Program-made: the position numbers and the translations under genes
Shown: piece after piece, positions 50,941 through 59,783 of the stretch
Numbering within the stretch: the stretch's first letter is position 1
Layout of the letters: each line of letters opens with the position of its first letter
NCBI RefSeq assembly: GCF_900113965.1
Contig: NZ_FORI01000003.1
Coordinates: forward strand, 186,001 to 250,000
Direction of reading: 5' to 3'
DNA length: 64,000 nt
DNA from: Treponema bryantii
GTDB taxonomy: Bacteria > Spirochaetota > Spirochaetia > Treponematales > Treponemataceae
Notes under the pieces: generated by a model
The model's database searches: none
The model's input: only the letters and a program-made list of their open reading frames with translations
What the model was told of the DNA's origin: nothing

Positions 50941-52386
50941 TTAGAAGCGGTAGGTACCGGTTGTTATTGTGCCGCCGTTTGAATAGATGTCGAAGTTTAC
51001 GGACTTCTGAGCAGCGGCCAGTTCTTCGTAGAACTCGGCGAGGGTTGTTACCTTCTTGCCGTTTACTGCAGTAATAACGTCGCCGTTCTGGATACGAAGG
51101 CTTGCTGCAGGTGATTTTTCTTCTACATTAGTTGCAATTACACCCTTAACCTTCTTATCATCAATTTTAAGCTGCTCACGAGCCTTATCTGTAAGAGGGC
51201 TTGCAATAAAACCAGGCCACATCTTACTGTTGTTGATATCGCTTTCGTTTGCACGCTCTTCAATCTTTACGATAATATCTGAAATCTTTTTACCGCCACG
51301 GATTACTGTAAAGTTTGCAGTAACTCCTGCTTCAAGATTACCAATATCACGAACAAGCTGATTTGTAGATTTTACCTTCTTGCCGTTTACTTCAATAATA
51401 TAATCACCAGGTTTGATTCCACCCTTGAAAGCTGGTGAGTTAGAGAATACTTCGGCAGCAAAAGCACCTTCAATTCCATTTACACCAAGATCATCTTTAT
51501 ATTCAACAGGAATGTCGAGAAGTGAAACACCTACCCAACCATAAACAACCTTACCCTTCTTGATAAAGGAATCGATTGCAGACTTAAGGTTATTGATAGG
51601 GATTGCAAAACCAAGACCAACTGATCCACCAGAAGAAGAAGCAATCCATGTGTTGATACCAATTACTTCACCGTAAATATTTACAAGCGGTCCACCAGAG
51701 TTACCCTGGTTGATTGCAGCATCTGTCTGAATATAGTCGCTGATTGCAGACATGTGACTTTCAGAACGACCAACGGCACTTACAATACCCTGAGTTACAG
51801 ACTGGCTGTATCCAAGAGGTGCACCAAAGGCCATACAGATATCACCAGGCTGAACCTTATCTGAATCTCCAAGTTTTGCTACAGGAATAGAACTGTCTTT
51901 TGATTCGAATGAAACAAGTGCAACGTCGATACGGCTGTCTGCACCAACGAGTTTTCCTTCGAACTCACGGCCATCATTAAGTTTGATGCTGATTTTTGTT
52001 GCAGAACCGGCAACGTGGTTATTTGTAAGAACATAGAAAGTGTTTCCTGTTTTTCTTACGATTACACCCGAACCAAGACCTTTTGATTCATATTCGCGCT
52101 GATTTTTATTACTATCATTATCATCTCCATTTCCTCTCTGACCAAAGAAAAATTCAAATGGATTTGACATGCCACCGAATGGATCTGTATAAGTTTTTGT
52201 CTCTGTAACATCAACTTCTACAACTGCTGGAAGCATTGTATTAGAGATTGAGCGGAAGGAATTCTGGAGTGCCTCTACTACGCTTAAAGAAGCATCAGAT
52301 GTCTTTTTAGGAGGATCTGCAAAAAGTGATGCAGATAATAAAAGCAACATTGAGGCTGCTGCCAGTACCTTAGTCAGTTTTTTCAT
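50941..52386 (-). CDS. htrA: HtrA/DegP-family periplasmic serine protease
   Basis: 481 residues with signal peptide MKKLTKVLAAASMLLLLSASLFA. It degrades or refolds misfolded envelope proteins. Catalytic triad H124 (TNNHV), D154 (RIDVALV) and S230 (GNSGGP). Two PDZ domains follow: one near residues 285-380 (KGGIKPGDYIIEVNGKKV) and one near 395-480 (AASLRIQNGDVITAVNGKKV). The start has GAGGAG 9 bp upstream, immediately after one arm of a long inverted repeat that could control translation. Terminated by a dispersed-repeat hairpin. Confidence 0.95.
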   Translation of the reverse strand: MKKLTKVLAAASMLLLLSASLFADPPKKTSDASLSVVEALQNSFRSISNTMLPAVVEVDVTETKTYTDPFGGMSNPFEFFFGQRGNGDDNDSNKNQREYESKGLGSGVIVRKTGNTFYVLTNNHVAGSATKISIKLNDGREFEGKLVGADSRIDVALVSFESKDSSIPVAKLGDSDKVQPGDICMAFGAPLGYSQSVTQGIVSAVGRSESHMSAISDYIQTDAAINQGNSGGPLVNIYGEVIGINTWIASSSGGSVGLGFAIPINNLKSAIDSFIKKGKVVYGWVGVSLLDIPVEYKDDLGVNGIEGAFAAEVFSNSPAFKGGIKPGDYIIEVNGKKVKSTNQLVRDIGNLEAGVTANFTVIRGGKKISDIIVKIEERANESDINNSKMWPGFIASPLTDKAREQLKIDDKKVKGVIATNVEEKSPAASLRIQNGDVITAVNGKKVTTLAEFYEELAAAQKSVNFDIYSNGGTITTGTYRF

Positions 52387-52398
52387 TTATTTTATCTC

Positions 52399-52456
52399 CT
52401 CAAAATTTTAGATATTTTATTAAAGCGCTTACTTTAAATATAACTAAAATTTTGAG
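52399..52456 (-). promoter_or_regulatory. 13-bp inverted repeat in the htrA leader, touching the SD
   Basis: Perfect arms CTCAAAATTTTAG (52399-52411) and CTAAAATTTTGAG (52444-52456), 32 bp apart, with AAGCGCTT at the centre. In the mRNA the 3' arm ends TTTTGAG and runs directly into the GAGGAG SD, so a hairpin would partly hide it. An operator for a dimeric protein is equally possible. Confidence 0.5.
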
Positions 52457-52478
52457 AAAAGGTAACATAAATGTTTTC

Positions 52479-53237
52479 TTATTTTTTGTAATCCAGCGCG
52501 GTGAGGACTTCGTTGTGGTCTTCGAAGACGGCAACTGTATGCTCTTCGTGACAGCTTACCTTGCCATCTGCAGTAAGAATTGTCCAGCCGTCATCAGCCT
52601 GCTCTACTTCTGGAACACCAAGGTTAATCATTGGTTCAATTGCAAGTACCATACCAGGTTTGATTCTTGGGTTCTGACCGCGGAACGGACAGTTTGGAAC
52701 ACTTGGATCTTCATGAACATCAAGACCAACTCCGTGTCCGCAGAAATCATAAACAACACCATAGCCGTGGCGGGTTGCAATATCATAAACTGCATTTGCT
52801 ATGTCGCTGATGCGGTTGCCAACTACACAGGCAGCAATTCCGGCTTTAAGACATTCTGCAGTTACTTCCTGAAGTTTACGAACTTTAGGATTTACATTTC
52901 CAATTAAAAGAGAATGAGTTGTATCGCTGATGTAACCGTCCATATCGATTCCAACATCAATACTTACAAGGTCACCATCTTTGATAATGCGTTTTTTAGA
53001 AGGGATTCCGTGGATAACTTCGTCGTTAATACTGATACAGGTAGCTCCAGGGAAGTCTTCACGCCACCATGCTGGCTTACCACCGTGTGCAAGCATATAG
53101 TCTTTAAACATATCGTCTACCTGTTTTGTAGACATACCGGCTTTTATCTTTGGAATGAGTTCGTTAAACATATCTGCGGTAATGTGACATACCTTACGAA
53201 TGCCTGCGATTTGTTCTGGTGTTTTCAATTGTATCAT
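52479..53237 (-). CDS. map: Methionine aminopeptidase type I
   Basis: 252 residues from ATG 53237 (AAGGAATC upstream; start MIQLKTPEQIAGIRK). The open frame reaches 53396 but that part overlaps the J-domain gene and has no family similarity. Removes N-terminal Met from nascent proteins. Metal ligands visible: D-V-G-I-D-M-D-G with two Asp, H in CGHGVGLDVHE, Glu in AIEPM, and the final Glu in CHEEHTVAV. It follows the J-domain gene by 82 bp, at the end of the long unit that begins with secG. Confidence 0.95.
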   Translation of the reverse strand: MIQLKTPEQIAGIRKVCHITADMFNELIPKIKAGMSTKQVDDMFKDYMLAHGGKPAWWREDFPGATCISINDEVIHGIPSKKRIIKDGDLVSIDVGIDMDGYISDTTHSLLIGNVNPKVRKLQEVTAECLKAGIAACVVGNRISDIANAVYDIATRHGYGVVYDFCGHGVGLDVHEDPSVPNCPFRGQNPRIKPGMVLAIEPMINLGVPEVEQADDGWTILTADGKVSCHEEHTVAVFEDHNEVLTALDYKK

Positions 53238-53319
53238 ATTTGATTCCTTCTTTATGAAAGATTTTAACACTTTTGTGATTTTTGGGGAAGAGTTTTTGTT
53301 AGAATTATCTAACAAGCTT

Positions 53320-54075
53320 TTATCCACCGAGTTTCTCTGATTCCCGTAAACAGATTTCAGCAGTAGAGAGATCTCCGAGGCGGCGGTATTCTTCACTCAT
53401 TTTACGGAGGAAGAAAGCGTCGTTTTTAGAACCAAAGTTGAGATCAAGAGCACGTTCAAAAACGTCCAAAGCAAGTTCATCGGAAATTACGCAGTCTATA
53501 TTTTTTTTGAGGATGTTCAGAGTAAAATCCATTACTTCAGGGAAGAAAATATAAAAGTAATGATATGAGTATTCCATCTGGATAATCTGTTCCAGAAGAA
53601 TGATTGCATCATAATATTCACCGCGGATTACAAGCTCTTCTGCAAGAATGTAACCATAGTCCATAAAGTCTTCGCGGGTAAACCATTTCTTGAGGGAAAA
53701 ATCTGCATGATTCATCTGCATGCGTTTGAACTCAGCAACTGCTTCATCTTCCTTCTGATGCATGAGAGTATAGAAAATCAGCTTGGCACGACTTTCTTCA
53801 TCTGTGCGGGCAGAAAGCCAGTCATAATAATTGAAGGTGTCTGCATTTTTGTAGGATCGTTTTACGCGGATAAAGAAAGATTCATCGAAAATTGAACGCT
53901 GGCGGATATCTGAAAGTACTCGGTACGCCTGCACTACTTCGTTGAATTCATCACGATGAGTTGGATCTCCCGAAAGATCTGGATGGAGAAGTTTTACTTT
54001 TTCACGATAGGCACGTTTAATTTCGGCAAGAGTTGCATTATGTCGAACACCCAGAATCTTGTAAAAATCTTTCAT
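53320..54075 (-). CDS. J-domain (DnaJ-like) protein with helical C-terminus
   Basis: 251 residues. An N-terminal J domain (1-66: YKILGVRHNATLAEIKRAYR, HPD at about 33-35, YRVLSDIRQRSIFDE) that would stimulate an Hsp70 ATPase. The zinc-finger and substrate domains of DnaJ are absent. The remaining 185 residues are helix-rich, with an internal pattern suggesting TPR-like repeats (EEYRRLGDLSTAEICLRESEK at the end). Client unknown. ATG 54075 lies 10 bp after the UspA stop, with no clear SD. Confidence 0.85.
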   Translation of the reverse strand: MKDFYKILGVRHNATLAEIKRAYREKVKLLHPDLSGDPTHRDEFNEVVQAYRVLSDIRQRSIFDESFFIRVKRSYKNADTFNYYDWLSARTDEESRAKLIFYTLMHQKEDEAVAEFKRMQMNHADFSLKKWFTREDFMDYGYILAEELVIRGEYYDAIILLEQIIQMEYSYHYFYIFFPEVMDFTLNILKKNIDCVISDELALDVFERALDLNFGSKNDAFFLRKMSEEYRRLGDLSTAEICLRESEKLGG

Positions 54076-54084
54076 TACAATTTT

Positions 54085-54582
54085 TTAGAATATTTTGAAG
54101 ATTTTTTCAATATCAGGCTTTTGAATAATCATTACAGGAACTTTTGAATGAGCAAGCACTTCACTCTGATCTATAGAAAGGACATTACGTTTAAGGTTAT
54201 GGTGATTTTCGTCTTTTTCGTTTCCGCCAAGAATTATGAGGTCTGCTTCATATTCATCTGCCGCGCGCAAAATCTCCGTAAAAACACCACCGTTGCGAAG
54301 CTCCGTCTCACACTTTATTCCCTTAGATCCCGCAAGCATCTGCGCATAAGCAAGGTAACGCTCGCCATCTTCTTTAAGACGCTCTTCGTAATCATAACGT
54401 TCATCAGAAACGAGGAACTTATTCATAGAAAGGTATTTTACAGTAGCGGTATCTACAACGTAAACGAACTTAATGGAAATATTGTAAGTTCTGGCCATCA
54501 TAATAGCGTACATCGATGAGTGAACCGATGAACGGTGACCGTTTACTGCGACAATCATTTTCTTAAAAAAACTTTTCGCCAT
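54085..54582 (-). CDS. Universal stress protein (UspA family)
   Basis: 165 residues with the UspA fold: MIVAVNGHRSSVHSSMYAIMMA at the N-terminus, ADLIILGGNEKD near residue 115, and EVLAHSKVPVMII at the C-terminus. The G-x2-G-x9-G-S/T nucleotide loop of ATP-binding members is not conserved (GGNEKDENHHNLKRNV), which points to the non-ATP-binding class. Role under stress or energy limitation unknown. GGAGATATT precedes ATG 54582. It follows the V-ATPase D gene by 44 bp; a 12-bp palindrome lies in the gap. Confidence 0.82.
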   Translation of the reverse strand: MAKSFFKKMIVAVNGHRSSVHSSMYAIMMARTYNISIKFVYVVDTATVKYLSMNKFLVSDERYDYEERLKEDGERYLAYAQMLAGSKGIKCETELRNGGVFTEILRAADEYEADLIILGGNEKDENHHNLKRNVLSIDQSEVLAHSKVPVMIIQKPDIEKIFKIF

Positions 54583-54605
54583 AATATCTCCGACGTCTTT
54601 GTCTT

Positions 54606-54617
54606 TTACAATTGTAA
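54606..54617. promoter_or_regulatory. Perfect palindrome upstream of the UspA gene
   Basis: TTACAATTGTAA, 12 bp, between the V-ATPase D stop and the UspA SD. It also contains TACAAT, a possible -10 for the minus strand. AAAGACGT occurs on either side. An operator or internal promoter for the stress genes is possible. Confidence 0.35.
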
Positions 54618-54626
54618 CACGTCTTT

Positions 54627-55250
54627 TTATTTCGCGCCATTTTTTTTCTTCAGTGCTTTAAGTACAAATACATTCTCGCGGTCGCGCTCTTCAAGGACAC
54701 TTTCAATATAAGCCTTGGTCTCCCGCGCCTGCGGAATAATCATCTTATCAAGAGCATTTACACGGCGCTGAGTTTTGCGAACCTCTTCTGCAAGTCGCCA
54801 TACAATTGTTCTTATCGACGCCATCTGTGTAAGCAAAAGCAGCAGTTCAAAGAAACTGTTGATGGTAGCATCCATATTTGCATCTGTACCGACAAAAGAA
54901 TAGAACAGTTCTTTTTCCGGCATGATAACGTCGATAGTTGGGAACGACATACCGCCAATATTTACACGCTTTTCTGTAAAATCAAAATCATAATGAACGG
55001 CATGAGAAATGCGTTCAATCTGGTCGGCACCGTCAATCATGAGCATGCGCTTAAATGCCGGGTATGCTTTTTCAACCGCCTCATCAATATCCTTTTCCAG
55101 AAGTTTTACGCGTTCAACAAGGTGCATAAGTTCACGCACAAGGATTTCGCGTTTTTCTTCAAGAAGCTCGTAGCCGTTGGTAGAGACCGCGAGCTGCTCT
55201 TTCATCATGAGAAGGTTTGATTTTGTTGGGGCGATGTTTAGTCTTGCCAT
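54627..55250 (-). CDS. atpD: V-type ATP synthase subunit D
   Basis: 207 residues. Central rotor shaft of the V1 sector. Recognised by the N-terminal motif IAPTKSNLLMMKEQLAVSTNGYELLEEKR and a long antiparallel coiled coil ending VRKTQRRVNALDKMIIPQ. ATG 55250 has AGGA about 8 bp upstream, located in the tail of a dispersed repeat. Follows the B gene by 40 bp. Confidence 0.93.
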   Translation of the reverse strand: MARLNIAPTKSNLLMMKEQLAVSTNGYELLEEKREILVRELMHLVERVKLLEKDIDEAVEKAYPAFKRMLMIDGADQIERISHAVHYDFDFTEKRVNIGGMSFPTIDVIMPEKELFYSFVGTDANMDATINSFFELLLLLTQMASIRTIVWRLAEEVRKTQRRVNALDKMIIPQARETKAYIESVLEERDRENVFVLKALKKKNGAK

Positions 55251-55271
55251 AGCTTAGATCCTGTAACTTGT

Positions 55272-55304
55272 GTTTTCGATACGGCTTCGCCTACTCAACC
55301 ACCG
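55272..55304. repeat. Dispersed repeat overlapping the end of the V-ATPase B gene
   Basis: TTTCGATACGGCTTCGCC then CTCAACCACC. On the coding strand it encodes the last residues V-V-E and the TAG stop of subunit B (55293-55291), and its tail TTACAGGATC contributes the SD region of subunit D. Confidence 0.75.
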
Positions 55305-56673
55305 GCGGCAGATACTTCTCAATAAACTCAGGCTTGATACGGGTGAGCTCTTCTTTTGGAAGTTCGGCAAGGATTTTCCAGCCGATGTCGAGAGTCTGCT
55401 CGATTGTGCGGTCTTCGTATTCGCCCTGAGCAAAGAACTCTTCTTCAAGGCGCTTACCAAAGTGAAGGTATGCACGGTCGAGTTCGCTCAATTCCTCTTC
55501 ACCAATAATCGCTGCAAGGTTACGGATAGACTTTACCTTTGAGTACGAAGCAAAGAGCTGGCTTGAAACGTTAGCGTGATCTTCGCGGGTCATGTCCGGA
55601 CCGATACCGTCTTTCATCAAACGGCTGAGGCTTGGAAGACCAGCAACTGGAGGATAGATTCCTTCCTGGAAAAGTTCACGGCCAAGTACAATCTGACCTT
55701 CGGTAATATATCCGGTAAGGTCTGGAATAGGATGAGAAATATCATCGTTAGGCATTGTGAGGATTGGAATCTGAGTAATTGAACCTTCGCTGCCTTTTAC
55801 ACGGCCGGCACGCTCGTAGAGTTCTGCAAGGTCTGAATAAAGGTATCCAGGGTAGCCCTTTCGTCCAGGAACTTCTCCACGGGTTGTAGAGATTTCGCGG
55901 AGGGCTTCACAGTAGTTTGTCATATCTGTAAGAACTACAAGTACGTGCATTCCCTTTTCAAAGGCAAGATATTCTGCGGCTGTAAGTGCACAGCGTGGAG
56001 TAATAATACGTTCAATAGAAGGAGCGTCGGCAAGGCTCTGGAACATAACTACGTTTGCAAGAACTCCGGACTCTTCAAAGGTGTCTACGAAGAATTTTGC
56101 AACGTCGTATTTAATACCCATGCCGGCAAAAACCATTACGAACTTTTCGTCTGAGTTACGAAGCTTTGCCTGGCGAATAATCTGAGCAGCAAGCTTGTTA
56201 TGTGGCAGACCGTTTCCAGAGAAAATAGGAAGCTTCTGTCCGCGTACCAGAGAGTTCATTCCATCAATTGAAGAAATACCTGTCTGAATAAAGTCTCTTG
56301 GATAAATACGCGCATACGGATTCATTGGGTTTCCGTTTACATTGCGCTTTTCACTGCTGACAATTTCAGGGAAGCCATCGATTGGTTTTCCAAGTCCGTT
56401 GAAAACACGACCAAGAAGTCCCTCGCCTACACGAAGTTCAAGAGGTTCTTCGAGGAATTCAAATGTTGCTTCATCAAGGTCGATTCCGGTTGTAGAACCG
56501 AAAATCTGAACTACAACTGCTTCTTCAGAAATATCAACAACCTTTCCTGTACGCTTTTCGCCAAGGCGGTCGCGTACACAAACGGTCTCATTATAAAAAA
56601 CATTTTCGGTGCGTTTGAGGACAACGATTGGTCCGTCTACAGAAGTAACACCACGATATTCAATACCTTTCAT
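55291..56673 (-). CDS. atpB: V-type ATP synthase subunit B
   Basis: 460 residues. Non-catalytic nucleotide-binding subunit alternating with A in the V1 head. Starts [18 protein letters not shown]; has [19 protein letters not shown] where catalytic subunits have a P-loop, then [63 protein letters not shown] and [11 protein letters not shown]. Length is normal. AGGGAGGTG before ATG 56673. The final residues VVE and the stop codon come from a dispersed repeat copy. Confidence 0.96.
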   Translation of the reverse strand: MKGIEYRGVTSVDGPIVVLKRTENVFYNETVCVRDRLGEKRTGKVVDISEEAVVVQIFGSTTGIDLDEATFEFLEEPLELRVGEGLLGRVFNGLGKPIDGFPEIVSSEKRNVNGNPMNPYARIYPRDFIQTGISSIDGMNSLVRGQKLPIFSGNGLPHNKLAAQIIRQAKLRNSDEKFVMVFAGMGIKYDVAKFFVDTFEESGVLANVVMFQSLADAPSIERIITPRCALTAAEYLAFEKGMHVLVVLTDMTNYCEALREISTTRGEVPGRKGYPGYLYSDLAELYERAGRVKGSEGSITQIPILTMPNDDISHPIPDLTGYITEGQIVLGRELFQEGIYPPVAGLPSLSRLMKDGIGPDMTREDHANVSSQLFASYSKVKSIRNLAAIIGEEELSELDRAYLHFGKRLEEEFFAQGEYEDRTIEQTLDIGWKILAELPKEELTRIKPEFIEKYLPPVVE

Positions 56674-56684
56674 TCCGCACCTCC

Positions 56685-58442
56685 CTATTTATACATTCGC
56701 TCAATTTCACTCATCTGATTATCAAGACGAGTTTTGATTTCGTTGATTTTGTCAATCTCTTCATTTTTGTAAACCATTTTGATTCGGACAATTTCATCAC
56801 AAACAGGGAGAGCTGCAACCTGTGTCAAAGGTGCACCCGCCTTAATGCAGGCAAGAGCACGCTTGTAATAAGTCATCATCAGTTCAAGGATTGCAATCTG
56901 CTTATCTGTTGAACAGTACTTATCAATATCATCAAAAGCATTCTGCTGAAGGAAGCCGTTCTTAATCATTTCTGCTGTGCGCAAAACAAGACGTTCTGCA
57001 TCAGGCAATGCATCTGGTCCAATAAGGCGGACAATCTGCTGAAGACGGTTTTCATTTTTCAAAAGCTCAAGTGCTTCCTGACGCAAAGTTCCCCAAAGAG
57101 GATTATGAACTTCCCACCAGTCCTGAACTTCTGAAGCATATTCTGAGTATGAATCAATCCAGCCGATAGCAGGATAGTGACGTGAGTTTGCAAGCTCGCG
57201 GTCCAGAGCCCAGAAACAGCGGATAAAGCGCTTTGTATGCTGAGTAACAGGCTCAGAGAAGTCACCACCCGGAGGCGAAACCGCACCGATAACAGATACT
57301 GAACCTTCCTGTCCTTCAAGGCTGATTACACGGCCAGCACGTTCATAGAACGAAGCAAGACGGGTTGGAAGGTATGCAGGGAATCCTTCTTCGGCAGGCA
57401 TCTCTTCCATACGGCCAGAAAGTTCACGGAGAGCTTCGGCCCAGCGGGAAGTTGAGTCTGCCATGATTGCAACATGCATACCCATATCACGGAAGTATTC
57501 TGCAAGTGTGATTCCCGAATAAAGGGAAACTTCACGGGCAGCTACCGGCATATTAGAAGTATTTGCGATGAGGATTGTTCGTTCCATGATAGAACGACCA
57601 GTGCGTGGGTCAATAAGTTCAGGGAACTCTGTGAGTACCTCTGTCATTTCGTTACCGCGTTCACCACATCCGATATATACGATTAAGTCTGCATCACACC
57701 ATTTTGCAACGGCATGTTGAGTCATTGTTTTTCCAGTTCCAAAGCCGCCAGGAATAGCAGCTGTACCACCCTTCGAAAGTGGGAAGAAAACATCGATTAC
57801 ACGCTGACCTGTAATAAGTGGTTCTGTAACACCAAGCTTCTGGCTGTAAGGACGAGGCTTACGAACAGGCCAGTACTGAGCAAGTTGAATCTCTTCATCA
57901 AGTTCAGTAGTGGCAATTACATCGTTTACAGTGTAGTCACCAGTTCCCTTAAAGGTTTTAATTGAGCGGCCACGGATTGTTGGAGGGACCATGATTTTTT
58001 CTGTGATGGACTGAGTTTCTTTTACAGTTCCCAGTACCATACCAGGTTTAATAGGAGTTCCCTCTCCTACACCTTCCGCAGCATCAAAATGCCATACTTT
58101 ACTTTCGTCCAGAGGCTGAGTCCTTTCACCCGGCAGAAGGAAGCCGCCAGAGTGTTCATACATTGCCTGAAGAGGACGCTGAATACCATCATAAATATTT
58201 CCTACAAGGCCAGGTCCAAGACGTAATGAAAGAGGACGCTGTGTACACACAACCTTCTCACCGATGTGCATACCTGTATCTTCCTCGTAAACCTGAATTG
58301 TAGCATTGCCTTTATTCTGACGGATGATTTCACCAATCAGCTTTTTCTCGCCTACATCAACTACATCATAAAGACCACAGCCGTCGAGTCCTTCTGCATA
58401 AACAATAGGACCAGAAATGCGGGTAATCTTACCTTCTATCAT
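56685..58442 (-). CDS. atpA: V-type ATP synthase subunit A (catalytic)
   Basis: 585 residues. Catalytic ATPase subunit of V1. Walker A G232-G-F-G-T-G-K-T239; the A-type insertion domain (about 110-190) is present; Walker B region [28 protein letters not shown] with the catalytic Glu; [18 protein letters not shown]. Length matches bacterial/archaeal A subunits (575-595). ATG 58442 overlaps the E stop (ATGA) with GGAGGTG upstream. With B it drives or uses ion flow through the membrane sector. Confidence 0.97.
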   Translation of the reverse strand: MIEGKITRISGPIVYAEGLDGCGLYDVVDVGEKKLIGEIIRQNKGNATIQVYEEDTGMHIGEKVVCTQRPLSLRLGPGLVGNIYDGIQRPLQAMYEHSGGFLLPGERTQPLDESKVWHFDAAEGVGEGTPIKPGMVLGTVKETQSITEKIMVPPTIRGRSIKTFKGTGDYTVNDVIATTELDEEIQLAQYWPVRKPRPYSQKLGVTEPLITGQRVIDVFFPLSKGGTAAIPGGFGTGKTMTQHAVAKWCDADLIVYIGCGERGNEMTEVLTEFPELIDPRTGRSIMERTILIANTSNMPVAAREVSLYSGITLAEYFRDMGMHVAIMADSTSRWAEALRELSGRMEEMPAEEGFPAYLPTRLASFYERAGRVISLEGQEGSVSVIGAVSPPGGDFSEPVTQHTKRFIRCFWALDRELANSRHYPAIGWIDSYSEYASEVQDWWEVHNPLWGTLRQEALELLKNENRLQQIVRLIGPDALPDAERLVLRTAEMIKNGFLQQNAFDDIDKYCSTDKQIAILELMMTYYKRALACIKAGAPLTQVAALPVCDEIVRIKMVYKNEEIDKINEIKTRLDNQMSEIERMYK

Positions 58443-59059
58443 AAGTCACCTCCAAACAAGGTGGCAGAAAGTTCTGCTCTGTTTTTATCAAGAAGCTTTT
58501 CAATTACTTCGTTTATAGTAAGGCGCCAACGGAAATTTTTATCTTCAGATTCAAGAATAATTCCTTCCGGTTTAGCAAGACCTAAATCTTCCTCTAAAAC
58601 AGCAGCACCGAATTTTGTCTGGGTGCAGGAAGCAAGGTGAGAACTGAGTTTTTTAGAAAGGAACTTCTTTGCAGCATCCAGTGAAAAACCGTAAACGTAA
58701 GCATTGAGTTTCTGCTCTGTATTAAAGTCAAAGCCACGGGCAACAAGCTCAAGACGCTTTTCTTCTGAGAGTCCTTCAAGATATTTATTTATATTCTGTA
58801 TAACTGCATTCTGAATAAAAGAAACCTTAAAACGCTCCTTTTCCAAAGGAACAACAGCTTTTCTGTCTGTTTCAAAAGCATCCAGCTTACGTGCAAAAAA
58901 ATCTTTCTTTTCTGCAGCAGCCTTTTCAATATCTGCTTCAACTGAAGAGATCAGCTGTTCACAATCGCGGTCGGCCTTCTGAAGCATACGTTCTGCTTTC
59001 TTACGTGCGTCCGCCTGAATCTCTTTATCCAAAATATCTGTAGATCGTAATTCCTGCAT
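58439..59059 (-). CDS. atpE: V-type ATP synthase subunit E (peripheral stalk)
   Basis: 206 residues from ATG 59059, preferred over TTG 59071 because GAGG sits 6 bp upstream. Peripheral-stalk protein: an N-terminal alanine/lysine-rich coiled coil ([26 protein letters not shown]) and a globular C-terminus with [21 protein letters not shown]. It pairs with the G/H-like protein encoded at 62840 to form the stator. Low sequence conservation in the family, but position and pattern agree. Confidence 0.88.
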   Translation of the reverse strand: MQELRSTDILDKEIQADARKKAERMLQKADRDCEQLISSVEADIEKAAAEKKDFFARKLDAFETDRKAVVPLEKERFKVSFIQNAVIQNINKYLEGLSEEKRLELVARGFDFNTEQKLNAYVYGFSLDAAKKFLSKKLSSHLASCTQTKFGAAVLEEDLGLAKPEGIILESEDKNFRWRLTINEVIEKLLDKNRAELSATLFGGDL

Positions 59060-59067
59060 TCTAAACC

Positions 59068-59400
59068 TCAAACCTCAACGCCAACGGCTTCTTTGATTGC
59101 ATCTGAAAGGGTCTTTTTGCCCTTGAGATGTCCGTTCAAGCCGGGCACTTCAACTATCAGAGGAAATTTTCCTGTTTTCTGCCATGCGATTTCTTCGTCC
59201 TCAATCTGACTGGCAGCCTGCTCTGTTAAAATGAGTACGCGGGGAATCTCCCCAGACGGAACGTTTACAATACCACCTTTGCCAGTAACGCGGTTAAACG
59301 CATCTAAAACTTCGGCACGGGTTTCGGCTGCTGTTCCATCAATTCCAGTCAGCTTAAAGGCAAGGACAATTTCTCGCTCGCCAATAATATAAAATTTCAC
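59068..59400 (-). CDS. atpF: V-type ATP synthase subunit F
   Basis: 110 residues. Small rotor subunit with a Rossmann-like fold that contacts D. The start region M-K-F-Y-I-I-G-E-R-E-I-V-L-A-F-K-L-T-G matches the F family, as does VLILTEQAASQIEDE in the middle. Initiation is at GTG 59400 with no obvious SD, 15 bp after the proteolipid stop; coupled translation is likely. Typical length about 100-110. Confidence 0.88.
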   Translation of the reverse strand: MKFYIIGEREIVLAFKLTGIDGTAAETRAEVLDAFNRVTGKGGIVNVPSGEIPRVLILTEQAASQIEDEEIAWQKTGKFPLIVEVPGLNGHLKGKKTLSDAIKEAVGVEV

Positions 59401-59415
59401 TTGCGGATATCTGGG

Positions 59416-59718
59416 TTATTTGAAAAGAATAAGAACACCTACGAGCATTCCCCAAAGACAAATACCTTCAGCAAGACCTACGAAAGGAAGAGCCTTTCCT
59501 GAAAGTTCAGGATTCTCGCTCATTGCGCCCATAGCAGCAGCACCGATTTTACCTACGGCCATACCACCAGCGATACATGCAAGACCAACAGCAATTGCAG
59601 CTGCGAGGTATTTAATTGCACCAGCAGAAGCAGCAGCAGCTGCGGCATTAGCGTCCTCAGCGAACATTGCAGCTCCCATTCCAAGAATTGTAAGGAAAGA
59701 AACGAACTTCTTCTTCAT
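59416..59718 (-). CDS. atpK: V-type ATP synthase proteolipid subunit K
   Basis: 100 residues. One hairpin of two transmembrane helices forming the c-ring. The ion-binding Glu lies in FVGLAEGICLWGMLVG of helix 2. Helix 1 reads GLACIAGGMAVGKIGAAAMGAMSENP with Val where Na+-type proteins often have Gln, so H+ use is more likely (inference). An N-terminal segment MKKKFVSFLTILGMGAAMFA looks like a cleavable signal peptide, an uncommon feature for this subunit. AGGAGTAT precedes ATG 59718. Confidence 0.9.
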   Translation of the reverse strand: MKKKFVSFLTILGMGAAMFAEDANAAAAAASAGAIKYLAAAIAVGLACIAGGMAVGKIGAAAMGAMSENPELSGKALPFVGLAEGICLWGMLVGVLILFK

Positions 59719-59743
59719 AATTTATACTCCTATATTTTATGAC

Positions 59744-59778
59744 GGTTTCGATACGCCTTTCGGGCTACTCAACCACCG
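59744..59778. repeat. Dispersed repeat between V-ATPase I and K genes
   Basis: GGTTTCGATACGCCTTTCGG then CTACTCAACCACCG. It occupies most of the 65-bp spacer, ending about 25 bp before the AGGAG SD of the K gene. Confidence 0.75.
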
Positions 59779-59783
59779 TGATA

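Noticed and set aside
53238-53396. 53-residue N-terminal extension of methionine aminopeptidase
   Set aside because: It overlaps the J-domain gene and is unlike the family; a good SD supports ATG 53237.
29466-59778. CRISPR array suggested by many similar 25-35 bp repeats
   Set aside because: Copies are scattered over 30 kb, in both orientations, without regular spacers or cas genes.
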